Source: Lentzea albida
Lineage (GTDB): Bacteria > Actinomycetota > Actinomycetes > Mycobacteriales > Pseudonocardiaceae
Length of the DNA stretch: 64,000 bases
NCBI RefSeq assembly: GCF_900111005.1
Contig: NZ_FOFV01000002.1
Location: 434,001-498,000, forward strand
Direction of reading: 5' to 3'
The translations under genes and the position numbers were made by a program. Of this stretch, positions 1-8,733 are shown one piece after another (position 1 is the stretch's first letter; every line of letters starts with the position of its first letter). The notes under the pieces were generated by a model. The model was not told where the DNA came from and did no database searches. It saw only the letters and a list, made by a program, of their open reading frames with translations.

Positions 1-447
1 ACGCTCTACAACTACGCCAAGGACAAGCGGACGCTGGTCCTCGAACTCGCCCGCCGTGCCAGCAGCCCGCTGGCCGAGCAGGTGAGCGCGATCGCGGCAC
101 GGTCGGCGGACCCGGCGGCCGACCGGATGCGCGAGATCGTCGAGACGATCCTGGCGGCCTCCACGGACCTGCGGTTCATGTTCCTGCCGAACGCGAGTCC
201 GATGGTCGCCGAACTCCAGCAGGGGCCGGAGAACCCGTTCACCGTCCTCGTGGCCGAGGTGGAGAACGTCGTGCGGGACGGCATCACCCGAGGCGAGTTC
301 CGCGACGTCGGCGACGTGGGCCTCGTCGTGGAACTGCTGTCGGGCGCGATGCGGGCGGGCGTCGACCGGATCGGCCGCGACCCGGCGTCGTTGCCCGCCA
401 CGGTCCGCGCGGCGCAGGAGGTCGTCCTCGCCGCGATCACGGCCTGA
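1..447 (+). CDS. TetR/AcrR family regulator, C-terminal part (5' end outside the window)
   Basis: The frame is open from the first base and gives 148 residues before TGA. The first residues (LYNYAKDKRTLVLEL) match the end of a TetR DNA-binding domain, where the recognition helix runs into helix 4; everything after is the helical ligand-binding and dimerisation domain. The N-terminal half of the HTH is missing because the window starts inside the gene. TetR proteins are usually repressors of a neighbouring gene; the target here is probably to the left, because the right-hand neighbour is convergent with only 4 nt between the stops. Ligand unknown. Confidence 0.75.
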   Translation, partial: TLYNYAKDKRTLVLELARRASSPLAEQVSAIAARSADPAADRMREIVETILAASTDLRFMFLPNASPMVAELQQGPENPFTVLVAEVENVVRDGITRGEFRDVGDVGLVVELLSGAMRAGVDRIGRDPASLPATVRAAQEVVLAAITA

Positions 448-451
448 CGGT

Positions 452-1441
452 CTACTGCATGTTCGTGACGTGCCGGTGCCGGGGGTCGGCGGCGCACGTG
501 TAGAGCTGCAGGTTGTAGCCGCGGCCGATCATGACCATCGTCGGCTCGTGCGGAGCCGGGTACGGCGGGTGCGCCGCCTCGGCGTCCTCGACCGGCTGCC
601 AGCTCATCCCGCCGTCCCACTCGGCGCTGGCGACGGTCAGCAGCGGCTCGACGTCCGCGCCGCAGTCCGGGCACGCCATGGGGAACGGGTCGGAGAAGCT
701 CCACGGCCCGTGGCCGCCGGTCTTCCAGCCGTCGGCCACGGACAGGTCGTACTGGTACCTCTGCCCTTCCCGGTCCTCCCACTCGTGCACCTGCCGGGCC
801 AGGTCCTCCTCCAGGCAGTGCGGAGCGGGGTACTCCGTGACCTCCTCGGGGTGCAGCACGCACGGCTGCGGCAGGTAGTGCTCCTCGACCGCGGCCGGGA
901 CCGGGGGTTCTCCGAGCGGGTCGGTCACCTCCGCCGCCACCCGCCAGCGCACCGCGGTGCTGGGCGCGTAGCCCTCGTCCTCGTGGTCGAAGGGGCACCA
1001 CAGCACCTGCACCAGGTCCGCGCCGTCCGGGCGGGGCAGGCCGGGGACGTCCCGCGCGTACAGCTGCGCCACCGGCACCATCGGCAGCGGGCCGTCCTGC
1101 CTGATCGGCGTGCCCTGGTCGACGCGGTCGACGACGACCTTCTCCTCCGCCGTCAGGAGGTTGACCCCGCGTTCCCGTGGACGGGCCCACGCCTCGGTCA
1201 GGATCTGCCTGCGCGCCATCACATCGGGCACGGAGGCACCGTCCAGAAAGGAGTCACCGTGCTCGGCGCAGGAAGGCCACGGCTCCCCCGCCGGCCACAG
1301 CAGCGGACCACCGACGGAGCTGTCCGCCGCCGTCGGTTCGCCCGGCCGGGGGTGCAGCCGCACGGAGGTGCGGGCCAGCGGCGCCAGGGCGGGGAGGTGC
1401 TGGGCGACGTCGACGGGACGCGGCGGGGTGGTGCGGACCAT
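452..1441 (-). CDS. YwqG/DUF1963-like protein of unknown function
   Basis: 329 residues, ATG start, no signal peptide or membrane segment. An N-terminal stretch (GGPLLWPAGEPWP), a central VPVAQLYARDVPGLPRP segment and a C-terminal CPDCG followed by LLTVASAEWDGG resemble the pattern of YwqG-like (DUF1963) proteins of actinomycetes: a GG...WP motif near the start, a Q-L region in the middle, and a Cys pair before a hydrophobic strand near the end. Family assignment comes from recalled motif order only and the biochemical role is unknown. It is convergent with the TetR gene and lies 77 nt from the end of the SDR gene on the same strand, so it may be transcribed with it. Confidence 0.5.
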   Translation of the reverse strand: MVRTTPPRPVDVAQHLPALAPLARTSVRLHPRPGEPTAADSSVGGPLLWPAGEPWPSCAEHGDSFLDGASVPDVMARRQILTEAWARPRERGVNLLTAEEKVVVDRVDQGTPIRQDGPLPMVPVAQLYARDVPGLPRPDGADLVQVLWCPFDHEDEGYAPSTAVRWRVAAEVTDPLGEPPVPAAVEEHYLPQPCVLHPEEVTEYPAPHCLEEDLARQVHEWEDREGQRYQYDLSVADGWKTGGHGPWSFSDPFPMACPDCGADVEPLLTVASAEWDGGMSWQPVEDAEAAHPPYPAPHEPTMVMIGRGYNLQLYTCAADPRHRHVTNMQ

Positions 1442-1518
1442 GGCACGGGATCGTAATCACGATCTTCACCGCCCCGCGCCGATTCGAACAACCGCACACC
1501 GCTTCCCCAGCCCACGTC

Positions 1519-2289
1519 TCAGGCCCCGGCGCCCCCGTCCACCGGCACGATCGCGCCGTTCACCATCGACGCCCGGTCGCTCAGCAACCACGCGGCGACC
1601 TCGGCCACCTCACGCGGCTCGGCCATCCGCCCCAACGGGGTCGACGCGGTGATCTGCGCGGTCACGCCGGGCGTCGCCGCCTCCCACTGTTCGATCATGG
1701 CCGTCGCGGTGCCGCCGGGCGTGATGCCGTTGACCCGGATCCCCTCCCGGCCCCACGTCACTGCGGCGCTCTCGGTGAGGCTGTTGAGCGCGCGCTTCAT
1801 GGCGCCGTAGGCGGGCAGGACCGGGTTCGCGCGGCGGCTGCCGATGCTGGACGTGTTCACGATGGCGCCGCCACCGCCGCGGCGCATGAGGGCGGCCTCG
1901 GCGTTCATGGCGGTCCAGTGGCCGCGGAAGTTCACCGCGAACTGCTCGTCGATCTCGTCCTCGCTGGTCTCGTGCAACGGGCCCGGCTGCTGCACGACGG
2001 CCCCGTTGTTGAAGGCGCCGTCGAGTCGTCCGTGGAGCTCCTCCACGCGGTCGACGGCGGCGCGGACGCTGGCCCGGTCGCCCAGGTCGATCGTGACGGC
2101 GTCGGCGGTGCCGCCTTCGGCGCGGATGCCGGTCACGAGGCGGTCCAGGGCGTCGGCGCTGCGGGCGGCGAGCACGACGGACGCGCCCTCGTGGGCGAAG
2201 AGCCTCGCCGCCGCCTCGCCGATGCCGCGGCTGGCGCCGGTGATGAGCACGACCTTGCCGGCGAGGAGGCCGGTGTTGTTGTTCGTCAT
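1519..2289 (-). CDS. SDR family NAD(P)-dependent oxidoreductase
   Basis: 256 residues from the ATG at 2289; an upstream extension has no recognisable content and would run into the divergent gene's promoter. Classical short-chain dehydrogenase: the TGASRGIG cofactor loop near residue 17, the NNGA strand (NNGAVV), the catalytic Ser in NTSSIG and the Tyr/Lys pair YGAMK. The C-terminal LSDRASMVNGAIVPVDGG is the usual end of FabG-like SDRs. It probably oxidises or reduces a small alcohol or ketone; the substrate cannot be read from sequence. It faces an XRE regulator across 85 bp, an arrangement in which the regulator commonly controls the SDR gene. Confidence 0.9.
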   Translation of the reverse strand: MTNNNTGLLAGKVVLITGASRGIGEAAARLFAHEGASVVLAARSADALDRLVTGIRAEGGTADAVTIDLGDRASVRAAVDRVEELHGRLDGAFNNGAVVQQPGPLHETSEDEIDEQFAVNFRGHWTAMNAEAALMRRGGGGAIVNTSSIGSRRANPVLPAYGAMKRALNSLTESAAVTWGREGIRVNGITPGGTATAMIEQWEAATPGVTAQITASTPLGRMAEPREVAEVAAWLLSDRASMVNGAIVPVDGGAGA

Positions 2290-2328
2290 GGCACCAGCGT
2301 CGGTCCGGGTGCGGACCGGAGGCAGGCA

Positions 2329-2345
2329 CAGGCTGTACCAGTCTG
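2329..2345. promoter_or_regulatory. Candidate operator between the SDR and XRE genes
   Basis: CAGGCTGTACCAGTCTG is a near-palindrome (CAGRCTG arms around TAC) in the middle of the 85-bp divergent spacer. Its position and symmetry suit a dimeric HTH regulator such as the adjacent MmyB-like protein. CATACT at 2363-2368 could be a -10 box for a near-leaderless regulator transcript. Inference only. Confidence 0.35.
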
Positions 2346-2374
2346 GGAGGCCGCCCACCGCGCATACTCGGGGT

Positions 2375-3214
2375 ATGGACAAGCAGCAGCTCGGCACGTT
2401 CCTGCGCACCCGGCGGGAGCGGCTCCTGCCCTCGGACGTCGGTATGCCCTCGGGTCCGCGCCGCCGGACGTCCGGGCTGCGCCGCGAGGAGGTGGCCGTC
2501 CTCGCGCACATCTCGACGGAGTACTACATCCGCCTCGAACAGGGGCGGGCGCCGCGGCCGTCGACCGAGGTGCTGGCGGGGATCGCCCAGGCCCTGCGGC
2601 TCACCGACGCCGAGTCCGACCACCTGCACGTCCTCGCGGGCACCGCGCCGAGCCGCACGGGACGGCACCGGCGCGACGTCCGGCCGAGCATCCTCGCGCT
2701 GCTCGATCGGCTGCCGCAGACGGCGGGCTTCGTGACGTCGGCGGCGTTCGAGGTGCTGGCGTGCAACGACCTCGCGGCGGCGTTGATGGAGGACTTCCGC
2801 GAGCTCGGCCCGCGGGAGCGCAACCTCGCGCGGCGGGCGTTCCTGCACCCCGTCCCGGAGCTGTACGGCGTGTCGGACGCCGCCGAGTTCCGCCACCACG
2901 TGGTCATGCACCTGCGGGCCGCTCTCGCGCGCTACCCGTCCGATCCGGTGGTGTCCGGGCTGGTCGACGAGCTGCGCGAGGGCAGCGCCGACTTCGCCCG
3001 GCTCTGGGAGCGGCACGACGTGCACGCCGCGCCGACGCTGACGAAGACGTTCCGGCACCCGGTCGTCGGGGAGATCACCGTCGACTGCGACTCACTGGCG
3101 CTGACGGACCGCGACCAGCACCTGGTCCTCTACAGCGCCCCGCCCGGTTCTCGTGACGCCGAGGCGCTGGCGTTGCTGAACGTGCTGGGAGCGCAGAAGT
3201 TCGCGGACTCCTGA
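2375..3214 (+). CDS. MmyB-like XRE-family transcriptional regulator
   Basis: 279 residues, ATG start directly after the divergent promoter region. The N-terminal HTH_3/XRE domain (about residues 8-75) includes RRTSGLRREEVAVLAHIS followed by YYIRLEQGR, the standard signature of MmyB-type regulators. The C-terminal ligand-binding-like domain (about 105-270) contains VLACNDLAAALM and the late FRHPVVGEITVDCDSLAL segment, also typical. This family very often sits divergent from an SDR or other oxidoreductase gene and controls it; the same layout is seen here. The stop codon lies inside a perfect terminator stem. Confidence 0.9.
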   Translation: MDKQQLGTFLRTRRERLLPSDVGMPSGPRRRTSGLRREEVAVLAHISTEYYIRLEQGRAPRPSTEVLAGIAQALRLTDAESDHLHVLAGTAPSRTGRHRRDVRPSILALLDRLPQTAGFVTSAAFEVLACNDLAAALMEDFRELGPRERNLARRAFLHPVPELYGVSDAAEFRHHVVMHLRAALARYPSDPVVSGLVDELREGSADFARLWERHDVHAAPTLTKTFRHPVVGEITVDCDSLALTDRDQHLVLYSAPPGSRDAEALALLNVLGAQKFADS

Positions 3215-3241
3215 GAGGACCGGAATCGGTCCTCTCAGGAG
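3208..3241. terminator. Perfect 15-bp hairpin terminator between convergent genes
   Basis: Arms at 3208-3222 (CTCCTGAGAGGACCG) and 3227-3241 are exact reverse complements with a GAAT loop. The left arm contains the stop codon of the XRE gene and the structure ends 7 nt before the stop of the convergent CU044_5270-type gene, so it can terminate both. There is no U-run, as is common in GC-rich actinobacteria. Confidence 0.85.
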
Positions 3242-3247
3242 CGTTGC

Positions 3248-4279
3248 TCAGATCTTGCCGGCCGCGATGTCGGCCAGGTTCACCCGGGACGACTTGTAGT
3301 TCGCCACCGAGTGCGGGTCCTGCTCTCCTTGCGCGGGAACGACCTCGGAGCGGATCGGCAGGCCGTTGCCGGCGTCCACGGTCACCACGTGCGCCCCCTC
3401 GCCGGAGCTCACCGGAGGAGCGGCGGTGAGCTTCAGCACGGTCTGGCCCCCGACGTCGGCCTTGTCGACGGTGACGTCCTCGATGGTCGCGAGCAGCTTC
3501 AGCACCCCCGCGCGGACCTCCGCGTTGGCCGCGCCGATGAACAACGCGTAGGTCGTGTTGCTCCACAGGGTGTTGTTGATGCCGTCCTCCAGCTCCTTGC
3601 CCGTCGGGCGCGGCTTGGCGGGCGGCACCGGCATGCCCTTCTTGCGGAAGACCTCGGCCCTTTCCTCCTGGCCGCGCGCCCACGCCTTCTCCTGCTCGGC
3701 GGGGCTCATGCCGAGCGCCCAGCAGCAACCGGCGCCGTTGACCATCGCGTTCCTGGCCGCCTCCAGGTCACCCTTCGCCGCGAGCCGGGCGGCCGCCATC
3801 AGCTTCCGGTCGTAGTCCGTGGCCAGGTCCTGTCCCTTCGCGGCCGCCTGCGCCAGGGTCTTCGGGGAGTCGCCGTGGAACGTCTGGCCCTTGTCCGTGT
3901 AGACCGTGTACCAGACGTACTGCGACTTGTCGGGCGCGAGGTTCGAACGGATGATCAGCGACGAGTCCCCCTGCGACGGCGCCGCTTTCAGGTCGGAGGC
4001 GAGCTTCACCAGCGGTGACTCGACCACCTGCGGTGCCGCGGCCGGAGGTGCCGCCGGAACGCCACCGCCCGTCGTGCCCATCACCACCGCCGTGGCGACG
4101 GCCGCCGCACCCACGGCCGTGATGCCGGCCCTGGTCCAGGAGAACCAGCGCTTCGGGCGCACGACCGGGGCCACCGGCTCCGCCATCGCCGTCCGCAGCG
4201 CCGCACGGGCGTCGTCGTAGGCCTCGGGGCGGGGGGACGGGACGTCACGCAGCTTCTTCATCAGGTCCATCTCATCCAT
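3248..4279 (-). CDS. CU044_5270-family membrane protein (probable anti-sigma partner)
   Basis: 343 residues from the ATG at 4279 (MDEMDLMKKL), 11 nt after the sigma-factor stop codon. A cytoplasmic N-terminus of about 50 residues has the MDLMKKLRDVPSPRPEAY start typical of CU044_5270 proteins. One membrane helix follows (AGITAVGAAAVATAVVMGTT, about 52-72), then a Pro/Ala linker and an extracytoplasmic domain of about 260 residues. The family is known mainly as the gene downstream of ECF sigma factors, where it is thought to hold the sigma factor at the membrane or sense a surface signal. No zinc-finger (HxxxCxxC) motif is present, so the mechanism would differ from classical ZAS anti-sigma factors. 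Confidence 0.8.
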   Translation of the reverse strand: MDEMDLMKKLRDVPSPRPEAYDDARAALRTAMAEPVAPVVRPKRWFSWTRAGITAVGAAAVATAVVMGTTGGGVPAAPPAAAPQVVESPLVKLASDLKAAPSQGDSSLIIRSNLAPDKSQYVWYTVYTDKGQTFHGDSPKTLAQAAAKGQDLATDYDRKLMAAARLAAKGDLEAARNAMVNGAGCCWALGMSPAEQEKAWARGQEERAEVFRKKGMPVPPAKPRPTGKELEDGINNTLWSNTTYALFIGAANAEVRAGVLKLLATIEDVTVDKADVGGQTVLKLTAAPPVSSGEGAHVVTVDAGNGLPIRSEVVPAQGEQDPHSVANYKSSRVNLADIAAGKI

Positions 4280-4290
4280 GGGGTGTTCTT

Positions 4291-4845
4291 TCACGTTGTC
4301 GGTACCTGCAGCAGCGCGGCCACCTCGGGGGCGTCGCGCAGCGACTTGCGCGCCTGGTGCAGCAGGCGGCGGGCCGTTCCGGCCGGGATGTCGAGCACCC
4401 GTCCCGCCTCGGCGACGGTCAGGTCCTCCCAGGCGACGAGGCCCAGGACCTCCCGCTCCTCCGGTTTGAGCCGTGCCAGCGCCGCGCGCAGCGACGCCTG
4501 GGCGTCCACGCGCGTGTCGACCGCCGGCCAGGGGTCCCAGCCGCTCGCCATCCGCGCCACGTCCGGCGCGGGGTCCTCTTCCGGCTCGGACCGCCAGTGC
4601 TGGCGCAACCTGTTGAGCGCGACGCCGTACAGCCAGGGCCGGGCCCCGGGGTACGACCTGTCGTAGCTCGCACGGGAGGCGTAGGCCGCCACCCACACGT
4701 CGCCGAGCACGTCCTCGGCGGTCTGCCGCCCCACCCTGCGCGCGAGGTAGCTGCCGATCGCGCTCTCGTGACGGCTGATCACCTCGACGAAGGCGTCCGT
4801 GTCTCCGTGCAGCGATCTGCCGATCAGTTCAGCGTCTGACGACAT
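4291..4845 (-). CDS. ECF sigma-70 family RNA polymerase sigma factor
   Basis: 184 residues from ATG 4845, chosen because AGGAG sits 6 nt upstream and the protein begins with a normal region 2 lead-in. Sigma region 2 (about 10-75) includes QTAEDVLGDVWVAAYASRASYDRSYPGARPWLYGVALNRLRQHWR; region 4 (about 115-170) contains LKPEEREVLGLVAWEDLTVAEAGRVLDIPAGTARRLLHQARKSL. The length is normal for a two-domain ECF factor. It is co-directional with the membrane partner downstream and should direct a stress or envelope-response regulon, possibly including its own promoter in the 4846-4943 spacer. Confidence 0.92.
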   Translation of the reverse strand: MSSDAELIGRSLHGDTDAFVEVISRHESAIGSYLARRVGRQTAEDVLGDVWVAAYASRASYDRSYPGARPWLYGVALNRLRQHWRSEPEEDPAPDVARMASGWDPWPAVDTRVDAQASLRAALARLKPEEREVLGLVAWEDLTVAEAGRVLDIPAGTARRLLHQARKSLRDAPEVAALLQVPTT

Positions 4846-4943
4846 GGAGCTCCTCGGGTTCTGCTTCCCTTTCCACCCCGTAGTTGTCAACTCGCGCCGA
4901 AACCGTTCAGGTTGCTCGACGGCGCAGGTCAGCGTGTACGACA

Positions 4944-4970
4944 ACGGCCGCGCCTTCGAGGCGCGGCCGT
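4944..4970 (-). terminator. Hairpin terminator after the PHB depolymerase gene
   Basis: ACGGCCGCGCC (4944-4954) and GGCGCGGCCGT (4960-4970) form a perfect 11-bp stem with a TTCGA loop, 27 nt beyond the stop codon of the minus-strand depolymerase gene. A stable GC stem without a U-run is the usual actinobacterial form. Confidence 0.75.
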
Positions 4971-4997
4971 CCTGGTCGTGTGCTGTTGGAGCGCTGG

Positions 4998-6233
4998 TCA
5001 GCACCTCACCCAGTAGTTCGTCGAGGTCTGCCGCAGAGTGCTGGTGGTGTAGGTGTTCCAGAGTCCGAGCGCCTGGTTGGAACCCAGCGCGTAGGTCTGG
5101 CCCAGGTTCGCGTAGGCGCGGCCGGCGACCGTGTGGGCGTAGTTGCTGGCGGTGACGCATCCCGAAGGCGGAGCCGTGGTGGTGGTGGTGGTGGTTGTCG
5201 TCGTCGTGGGCGCCGGTCCGCCGTTCGAGAGCGCCTTGACCATGTTCACCACGGCGGTCATCTGCGGGCCGCTCTTCTGCGCGTACTGCGCCGACTGGTA
5301 GCCCCACCAGTCCCAGCAGCCGCGCGGGTTCGCGGAGGACGTGGTGGCCTGCGGGTAGAGCACGACCATGCCGTTGGTGTCGGCGTACTCGTTGAGATAA
5401 GCCTTGTCCAGCAACGCGTTGCCGATCTGGCCGTACGTCTGCTGGCAGCCGTGCAACGCCACCACGAGCTTGCACGGACCGGTCTCGCACGCCTTGGGCA
5501 CGTACGCGAAACCCTCACGGCCCAGGGTGATCGCCGACGCGCTGCCGCCGGGCGCGTAGGTGTTCTGGTCGAACTGCACGAGCTTGCCGGTCAGCGTCGA
5601 GGCGGCCGCGTTCACGGAACCGAACAGGTGGCCCAGCATCTGCCCGACGACGTCGGCCGAGCACTTGTTGATGTACGGCGAAGCCGTGGAGCCGCAGGCG
5701 TTCGGGCCGATCGGGCTGATCCACGCGTGGCCTGCCGCGGTGGTGCTGTTGTAGACGACGCGGGAGCCGAAGTCGCGGTAGTAGGTGGCGAGGTCGTTGT
5801 TCACCGCGGCGTCGACCGTGTCGTCCGCGGTGCCGTGGAAGAGCCACACCGGGTCGCCGGACAGGTTCTGCGGCGCGTCGACCGCGCCCGCCGCCGCGCG
5901 GTCGCGGGTCAGCTGTTCGAGCTGGGCCGGGGTCTTGCGGGCCTGGAAGGTGTCCATGCACGCGAGCAGGGCGGTGTTGACGTTGTTCTGCGCGCAGTCG
6001 TAGGGACCGGCCGAGAAGATGCCCGCGCCCTGGAACAACCCGGAGTACGCGACGTGCAGCTGGTTCGCCATGTACCCGCCGGACGAGATGCCGCTGACGT
6101 ACGTGCCGGTGATGTTCAGCTTGGTCAGCGTGCCTTGCTGGGGCGGCGGGACCGCCGCGAGCGAGATCGACAGGGATGCCGCGGCCAGGCCGGTCGCCGC
6201 CGCGAGTGCCACGAGCACGTTCCTCAATCGCAT
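4998..6233 (-). CDS. Secreted PHB depolymerase-type esterase with C-terminal substrate-binding module
   Basis: 411 residues from ATG 6233, with a signal peptide (about 1-27, ending SLAA). The alpha/beta-hydrolase domain has the lipase box GISSG (Ser50), an Asp in FHGTADDTVD and a His in AAGHAW, which together can form the triad; LHGCQQTYG late in the domain is also typical of poly(3-hydroxybutyrate) depolymerases. A Thr-rich linker (about 345-357) leads to a C-terminal module of about 55 residues with one Cys at each end (CVTASNYAHTVAGRAYANLG...YWVRC), like the polymer-binding tails of this family. It probably degrades extracellular polyester; other hydrophobic esters cannot be excluded. Confidence 0.85.
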   Translation of the reverse strand: MRLRNVLVALAAATGLAAASLSISLAAVPPPQQGTLTKLNITGTYVSGISSGGYMANQLHVAYSGLFQGAGIFSAGPYDCAQNNVNTALLACMDTFQARKTPAQLEQLTRDRAAAGAVDAPQNLSGDPVWLFHGTADDTVDAAVNNDLATYYRDFGSRVVYNSTTAAGHAWISPIGPNACGSTASPYINKCSADVVGQMLGHLFGSVNAAASTLTGKLVQFDQNTYAPGGSASAITLGREGFAYVPKACETGPCKLVVALHGCQQTYGQIGNALLDKAYLNEYADTNGMVVLYPQATTSSANPRGCWDWWGYQSAQYAQKSGPQMTAVVNMVKALSNGGPAPTTTTTTTTTTTAPPSGCVTASNYAHTVAGRAYANLGQTYALGSNQALGLWNTYTTSTLRQTSTNYWVRC

Positions 6234-6357
6234 GTGTTCGCCTCCGTCGTTGCAGGCAGGACGTGCGATCGAGGCTAAGAGCGGACAAATGGCCTGCACC
6301 ACGTGTGACGGAGCTACCTCGTGCGGTGACCGGACGTCGGACGGCACCATTGACACC

Positions 6358-7191
6358 ATGCGGACGTTCAGCCAGGTCGACGTTTTCACCGACGAGTTCA
6401 CGAAGGGCAACGCGCTCGCGGTCGTGCACGACGCGGAAGGCCTCACCACGGAGCAGATGGCGGCGTTCGCGAACTGGACGAACCTCGCGGAGACGACATT
6501 CCTCCTGCCACCGACCGATCCCGCCGCGGCCGACTACCGGGTGCGCATCTTCACGGTGAGCCGCGAGCTGCCGTTCGCGGGCCACCCGACGCTCGGCTCT
6601 GCCCACGCGTGGCTGGCCGCCGGCGGCACCCCGCGCGACCCGGACCGGCTGGTGCAGGAGTGCGGCGCCGGTCTGGTGGAGGTGCGCCGGGACGGCGCGC
6701 GGCTGGCGTTCGCCGCCCCACCGCTCCTGCGCGGCGGTCCCGTCGAGAACCCGGAGGCCCTGGCGGCGGCGCTGGCGATCGAGCCGGACGACGTCCTCGG
6801 CGCTCAGTGGGCCGACAACGGACCCGGTTGGGCCGCGGTGCTGCTGCGCTCCGCCGAGGCGGTGCTCGCCGTGCGGCCCGACTACCAGCGGTTCGGCGAG
6901 TTCACCGGCATCGGGGTGGTCGGGCCGCACCCGGAGGGCCACGACGCCGAGTTCGAGGTGCGGGCGTTCATCCACGAGGGCGGCAGGTACGAGGAGGACC
7001 CGGTGACCGGCAGTCTCAACGCCGCGATCGCCCAGTGGCTCATCCCGGCCGGAATCGCCCGGGAGCGGTACGTCGCGGCCCAGGGCACGGCGCTCGGCCG
7101 GCGCGGGCGAATCCACCTCGCGCAGGCGGACGGGCGGATCTGGGTCGGCGGGAACACCGTGGCGGGCATCACCGGACGGGTGACGCTGTGA
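6358..7191 (+). CDS. PhzF-family isomerase/epimerase
   Basis: 277 residues, ATG start in a 124-bp divergent spacer. It has the two-lobed diaminopimelate-epimerase-like fold signature of PhzF proteins: an N-terminal FSQVDVFTDEFTKGNALAVV, the catalytic-Glu region NLAETTFLL, RELPFAGHPTLGSAHAW, and in the second lobe GRYEEDPVTGSLNAAIAQWL. The length matches the family. PhzF itself isomerises DHHA in phenazine synthesis, but most homologues stand alone with unknown substrates. No other phenazine genes are nearby, so the phenazine role is not implied. Confidence 0.9.
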   Translation: MRTFSQVDVFTDEFTKGNALAVVHDAEGLTTEQMAAFANWTNLAETTFLLPPTDPAAADYRVRIFTVSRELPFAGHPTLGSAHAWLAAGGTPRDPDRLVQECGAGLVEVRRDGARLAFAAPPLLRGGPVENPEALAAALAIEPDDVLGAQWADNGPGWAAVLLRSAEAVLAVRPDYQRFGEFTGIGVVGPHPEGHDAEFEVRAFIHEGGRYEEDPVTGSLNAAIAQWLIPAGIARERYVAAQGTALGRRGRIHLAQADGRIWVGGNTVAGITGRVTL

Positions 7192-7272
7192 TCGTCCTCT
7201 GAGGACCGCATACCCACTCGTCAGGGGGTTCAAACGTTGTTCTTGATCGGGTTCGGATGAGACAATCGGTTC

Positions 7273-8733
7273 GTGGTCACGGTCTCCAGCTGGTTGCGTT
7301 CACCGTGCCCCGCGCTGGTCGTCGACGCCGTCGGTGCCGTGCACGGCATGAACGACGCAGCCAGGACGCTCTTCCCGGAACAGGTCTTGCCGCCCGACTT
7401 GCGGCACGGCGAGTCCGTGCACGTCGCGGACCGCAGCTACGCCGCCCACCGGGTCGACAACGAGGACGGCTCGGTCACCTGGTGGCTGCTCGACGAGACC
7501 GACCTGCTGCTCGAACGCGACCGCGCCGCGCTGCTGGCGCGGATGTCCAGCGAGCTGATGACATCGCTCAACCCCGAGCGCTGCATGAACGTCGTGGCGG
7601 AACTGGCCGCCGAGCACCTCGCCGACGAGGCCGTGGTGATCGCGCCGCCGTCCGGCAACGGTCACCCGGTCACGCGGTGCCTGCGCGGCGGGACGCCGAC
7701 GTACGAGCTGCAGCGCGTCGACGTCGAGGAGGTCGTCGGGCTCAGCGAGGCGTTGCGCGGCTTCCCGCCGGTGCCCTCGCGGTGGATCGACCCGGCCGCG
7801 GCGCCGGGCTGGCTCGCCCAGGACGTCGTCTCGATCGTCGTCACCCCGCTGCCCGGCCACGGCGTGCCGGCCGGGGCGTTGATCCTCATCCGGCGCGACA
7901 AGCAGTTCACCGAGGCCGAGGAGGCGTTCGCGCGGCTCTTCGCGTCGCGGGCGGGCGTGGCGATCTCGGCGGCGAGCCTGTTCACCCAGCAGGCCTCGAT
8001 CACCGAACGGCTGACCCGCGACCTGCTGCCCCCGGTGCTGCACCGCTACGAGCACGTCGAACTGGCCGGGCGCTACCGGGCGTCGGGCGACACCGAACGC
8101 GTCGGCGGCGACTTCTACGACGTGCACGAGCTGCCGGACGACCAGTTGTTCGTCCTGTTCGGCGACGTGTGCGGCAAGGGACTCGACGCGGCGGTGCAGA
8201 CCGGCCGGGTCCGCACGGCGGTGCACGCGCTCCTGCAGGTGGTCACCGACCACGACCAGGTGCTGCACGCCCTCAACCAGGCGTTGCTCACGACGGACGA
8301 GTCGCGGTTCATCACCACGGTCGTCGGCACCATCAGCCCCGAGGCCGGCGGCCTGCGCGTGCGGCTGACCTCGGGCGGGCACCTGCCTCCGCTGGTCGTG
8401 CGCACGAACGGCGAGGTCGAGGCCGCCAGGAACAAGGGCACGCTCGTCGGCATCCTGCCGAAGATCCTGACCGAGACCGACGAGGTCGTGCTGGCGCCCG
8501 GCGACTCGCTGCTGCTCTACACCGACGGCATCACCGAGGCCCACGGCGGCCCGCTGGGCGACGAGGAGTTCGGCGAGGACCGCCTGCACCGCGCCCTGAC
8601 GGCCTGCGGCGGCATGCCGGCCGAGGCCCTCGTCGAACACGTGCACATGCTCGCCTCGCAGTGGGTCGGCGGTGGCGAGCACGACGACATGGCGGTCGTC
8701 GCCATCACGGCGCCGCGGAGGAGGCCTTCGTGA
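7273..8733 (+). CDS. GAF-domain SpoIIE/PP2C-type serine phosphatase
   Basis: 486 residues, GTG start. A PAS-like N-terminus (about 10-75) is followed by a GAF domain (about 90-235: LLARMSSELMTSLNPERCMNVV...FARLFASRAGVAISAASLF). The C-terminal SpoIIE/RsbU-type phosphatase (about 245-480) shows GGDFYDVHELPDDQLFVLFGDVCGKGLDAA and ends GGGEHDDMAVVAI with metal-binding Asp residues. Such proteins dephosphorylate anti-anti-sigma (STAS) proteins; a STAS gene lies about 5 kb downstream. The stop overlaps the GTG of the B12-binding gene (GTGA), so both should be translated together and act in one pathway. Confidence 0.92.
   Translation: MVTVSSWLRSPCPALVVDAVGAVHGMNDAARTLFPEQVLPPDLRHGESVHVADRSYAAHRVDNEDGSVTWWLLDETDLLLERDRAALLARMSSELMTSLNPERCMNVVAELAAEHLADEAVVIAPPSGNGHPVTRCLRGGTPTYELQRVDVEEVVGLSEALRGFPPVPSRWIDPAAAPGWLAQDVVSIVVTPLPGHGVPAGALILIRRDKQFTEAEEAFARLFASRAGVAISAASLFTQQASITERLTRDLLPPVLHRYEHVELAGRYRASGDTERVGGDFYDVHELPDDQLFVLFGDVCGKGLDAAVQTGRVRTAVHALLQVVTDHDQVLHALNQALLTTDESRFITTVVGTISPEAGGLRVRLTSGGHLPPLVVRTNGEVEAARNKGTLVGILPKILTETDEVVLAPGDSLLLYTDGITEAHGGPLGDEEFGEDRLHRALTACGGMPAEALVEHVHMLASQWVGGGEHDDMAVVAITAPRRRPS

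Noticed and set aside
6358..7191. Phenazine biosynthesis locus
   Set aside because: Only a PhzF-like gene is present; no other phz genes nearby.
7194..7206. GTCCTC/GAGGAC repeat after the PhzF gene as terminator
   Set aside because: Only 6 bp with a single-base loop; too weak to call.
5515..7233. Long minus-strand frame covering the PhzF gene
   Set aside because: Shadow of the PhzF and depolymerase genes; low-complexity Arg/Pro composition and no motifs.
7300..8682. Minus-strand frame opposite the SpoIIE phosphatase
   Set aside because: Shadow of a gene with complete GAF and SpoIIE motifs on the plus strand.
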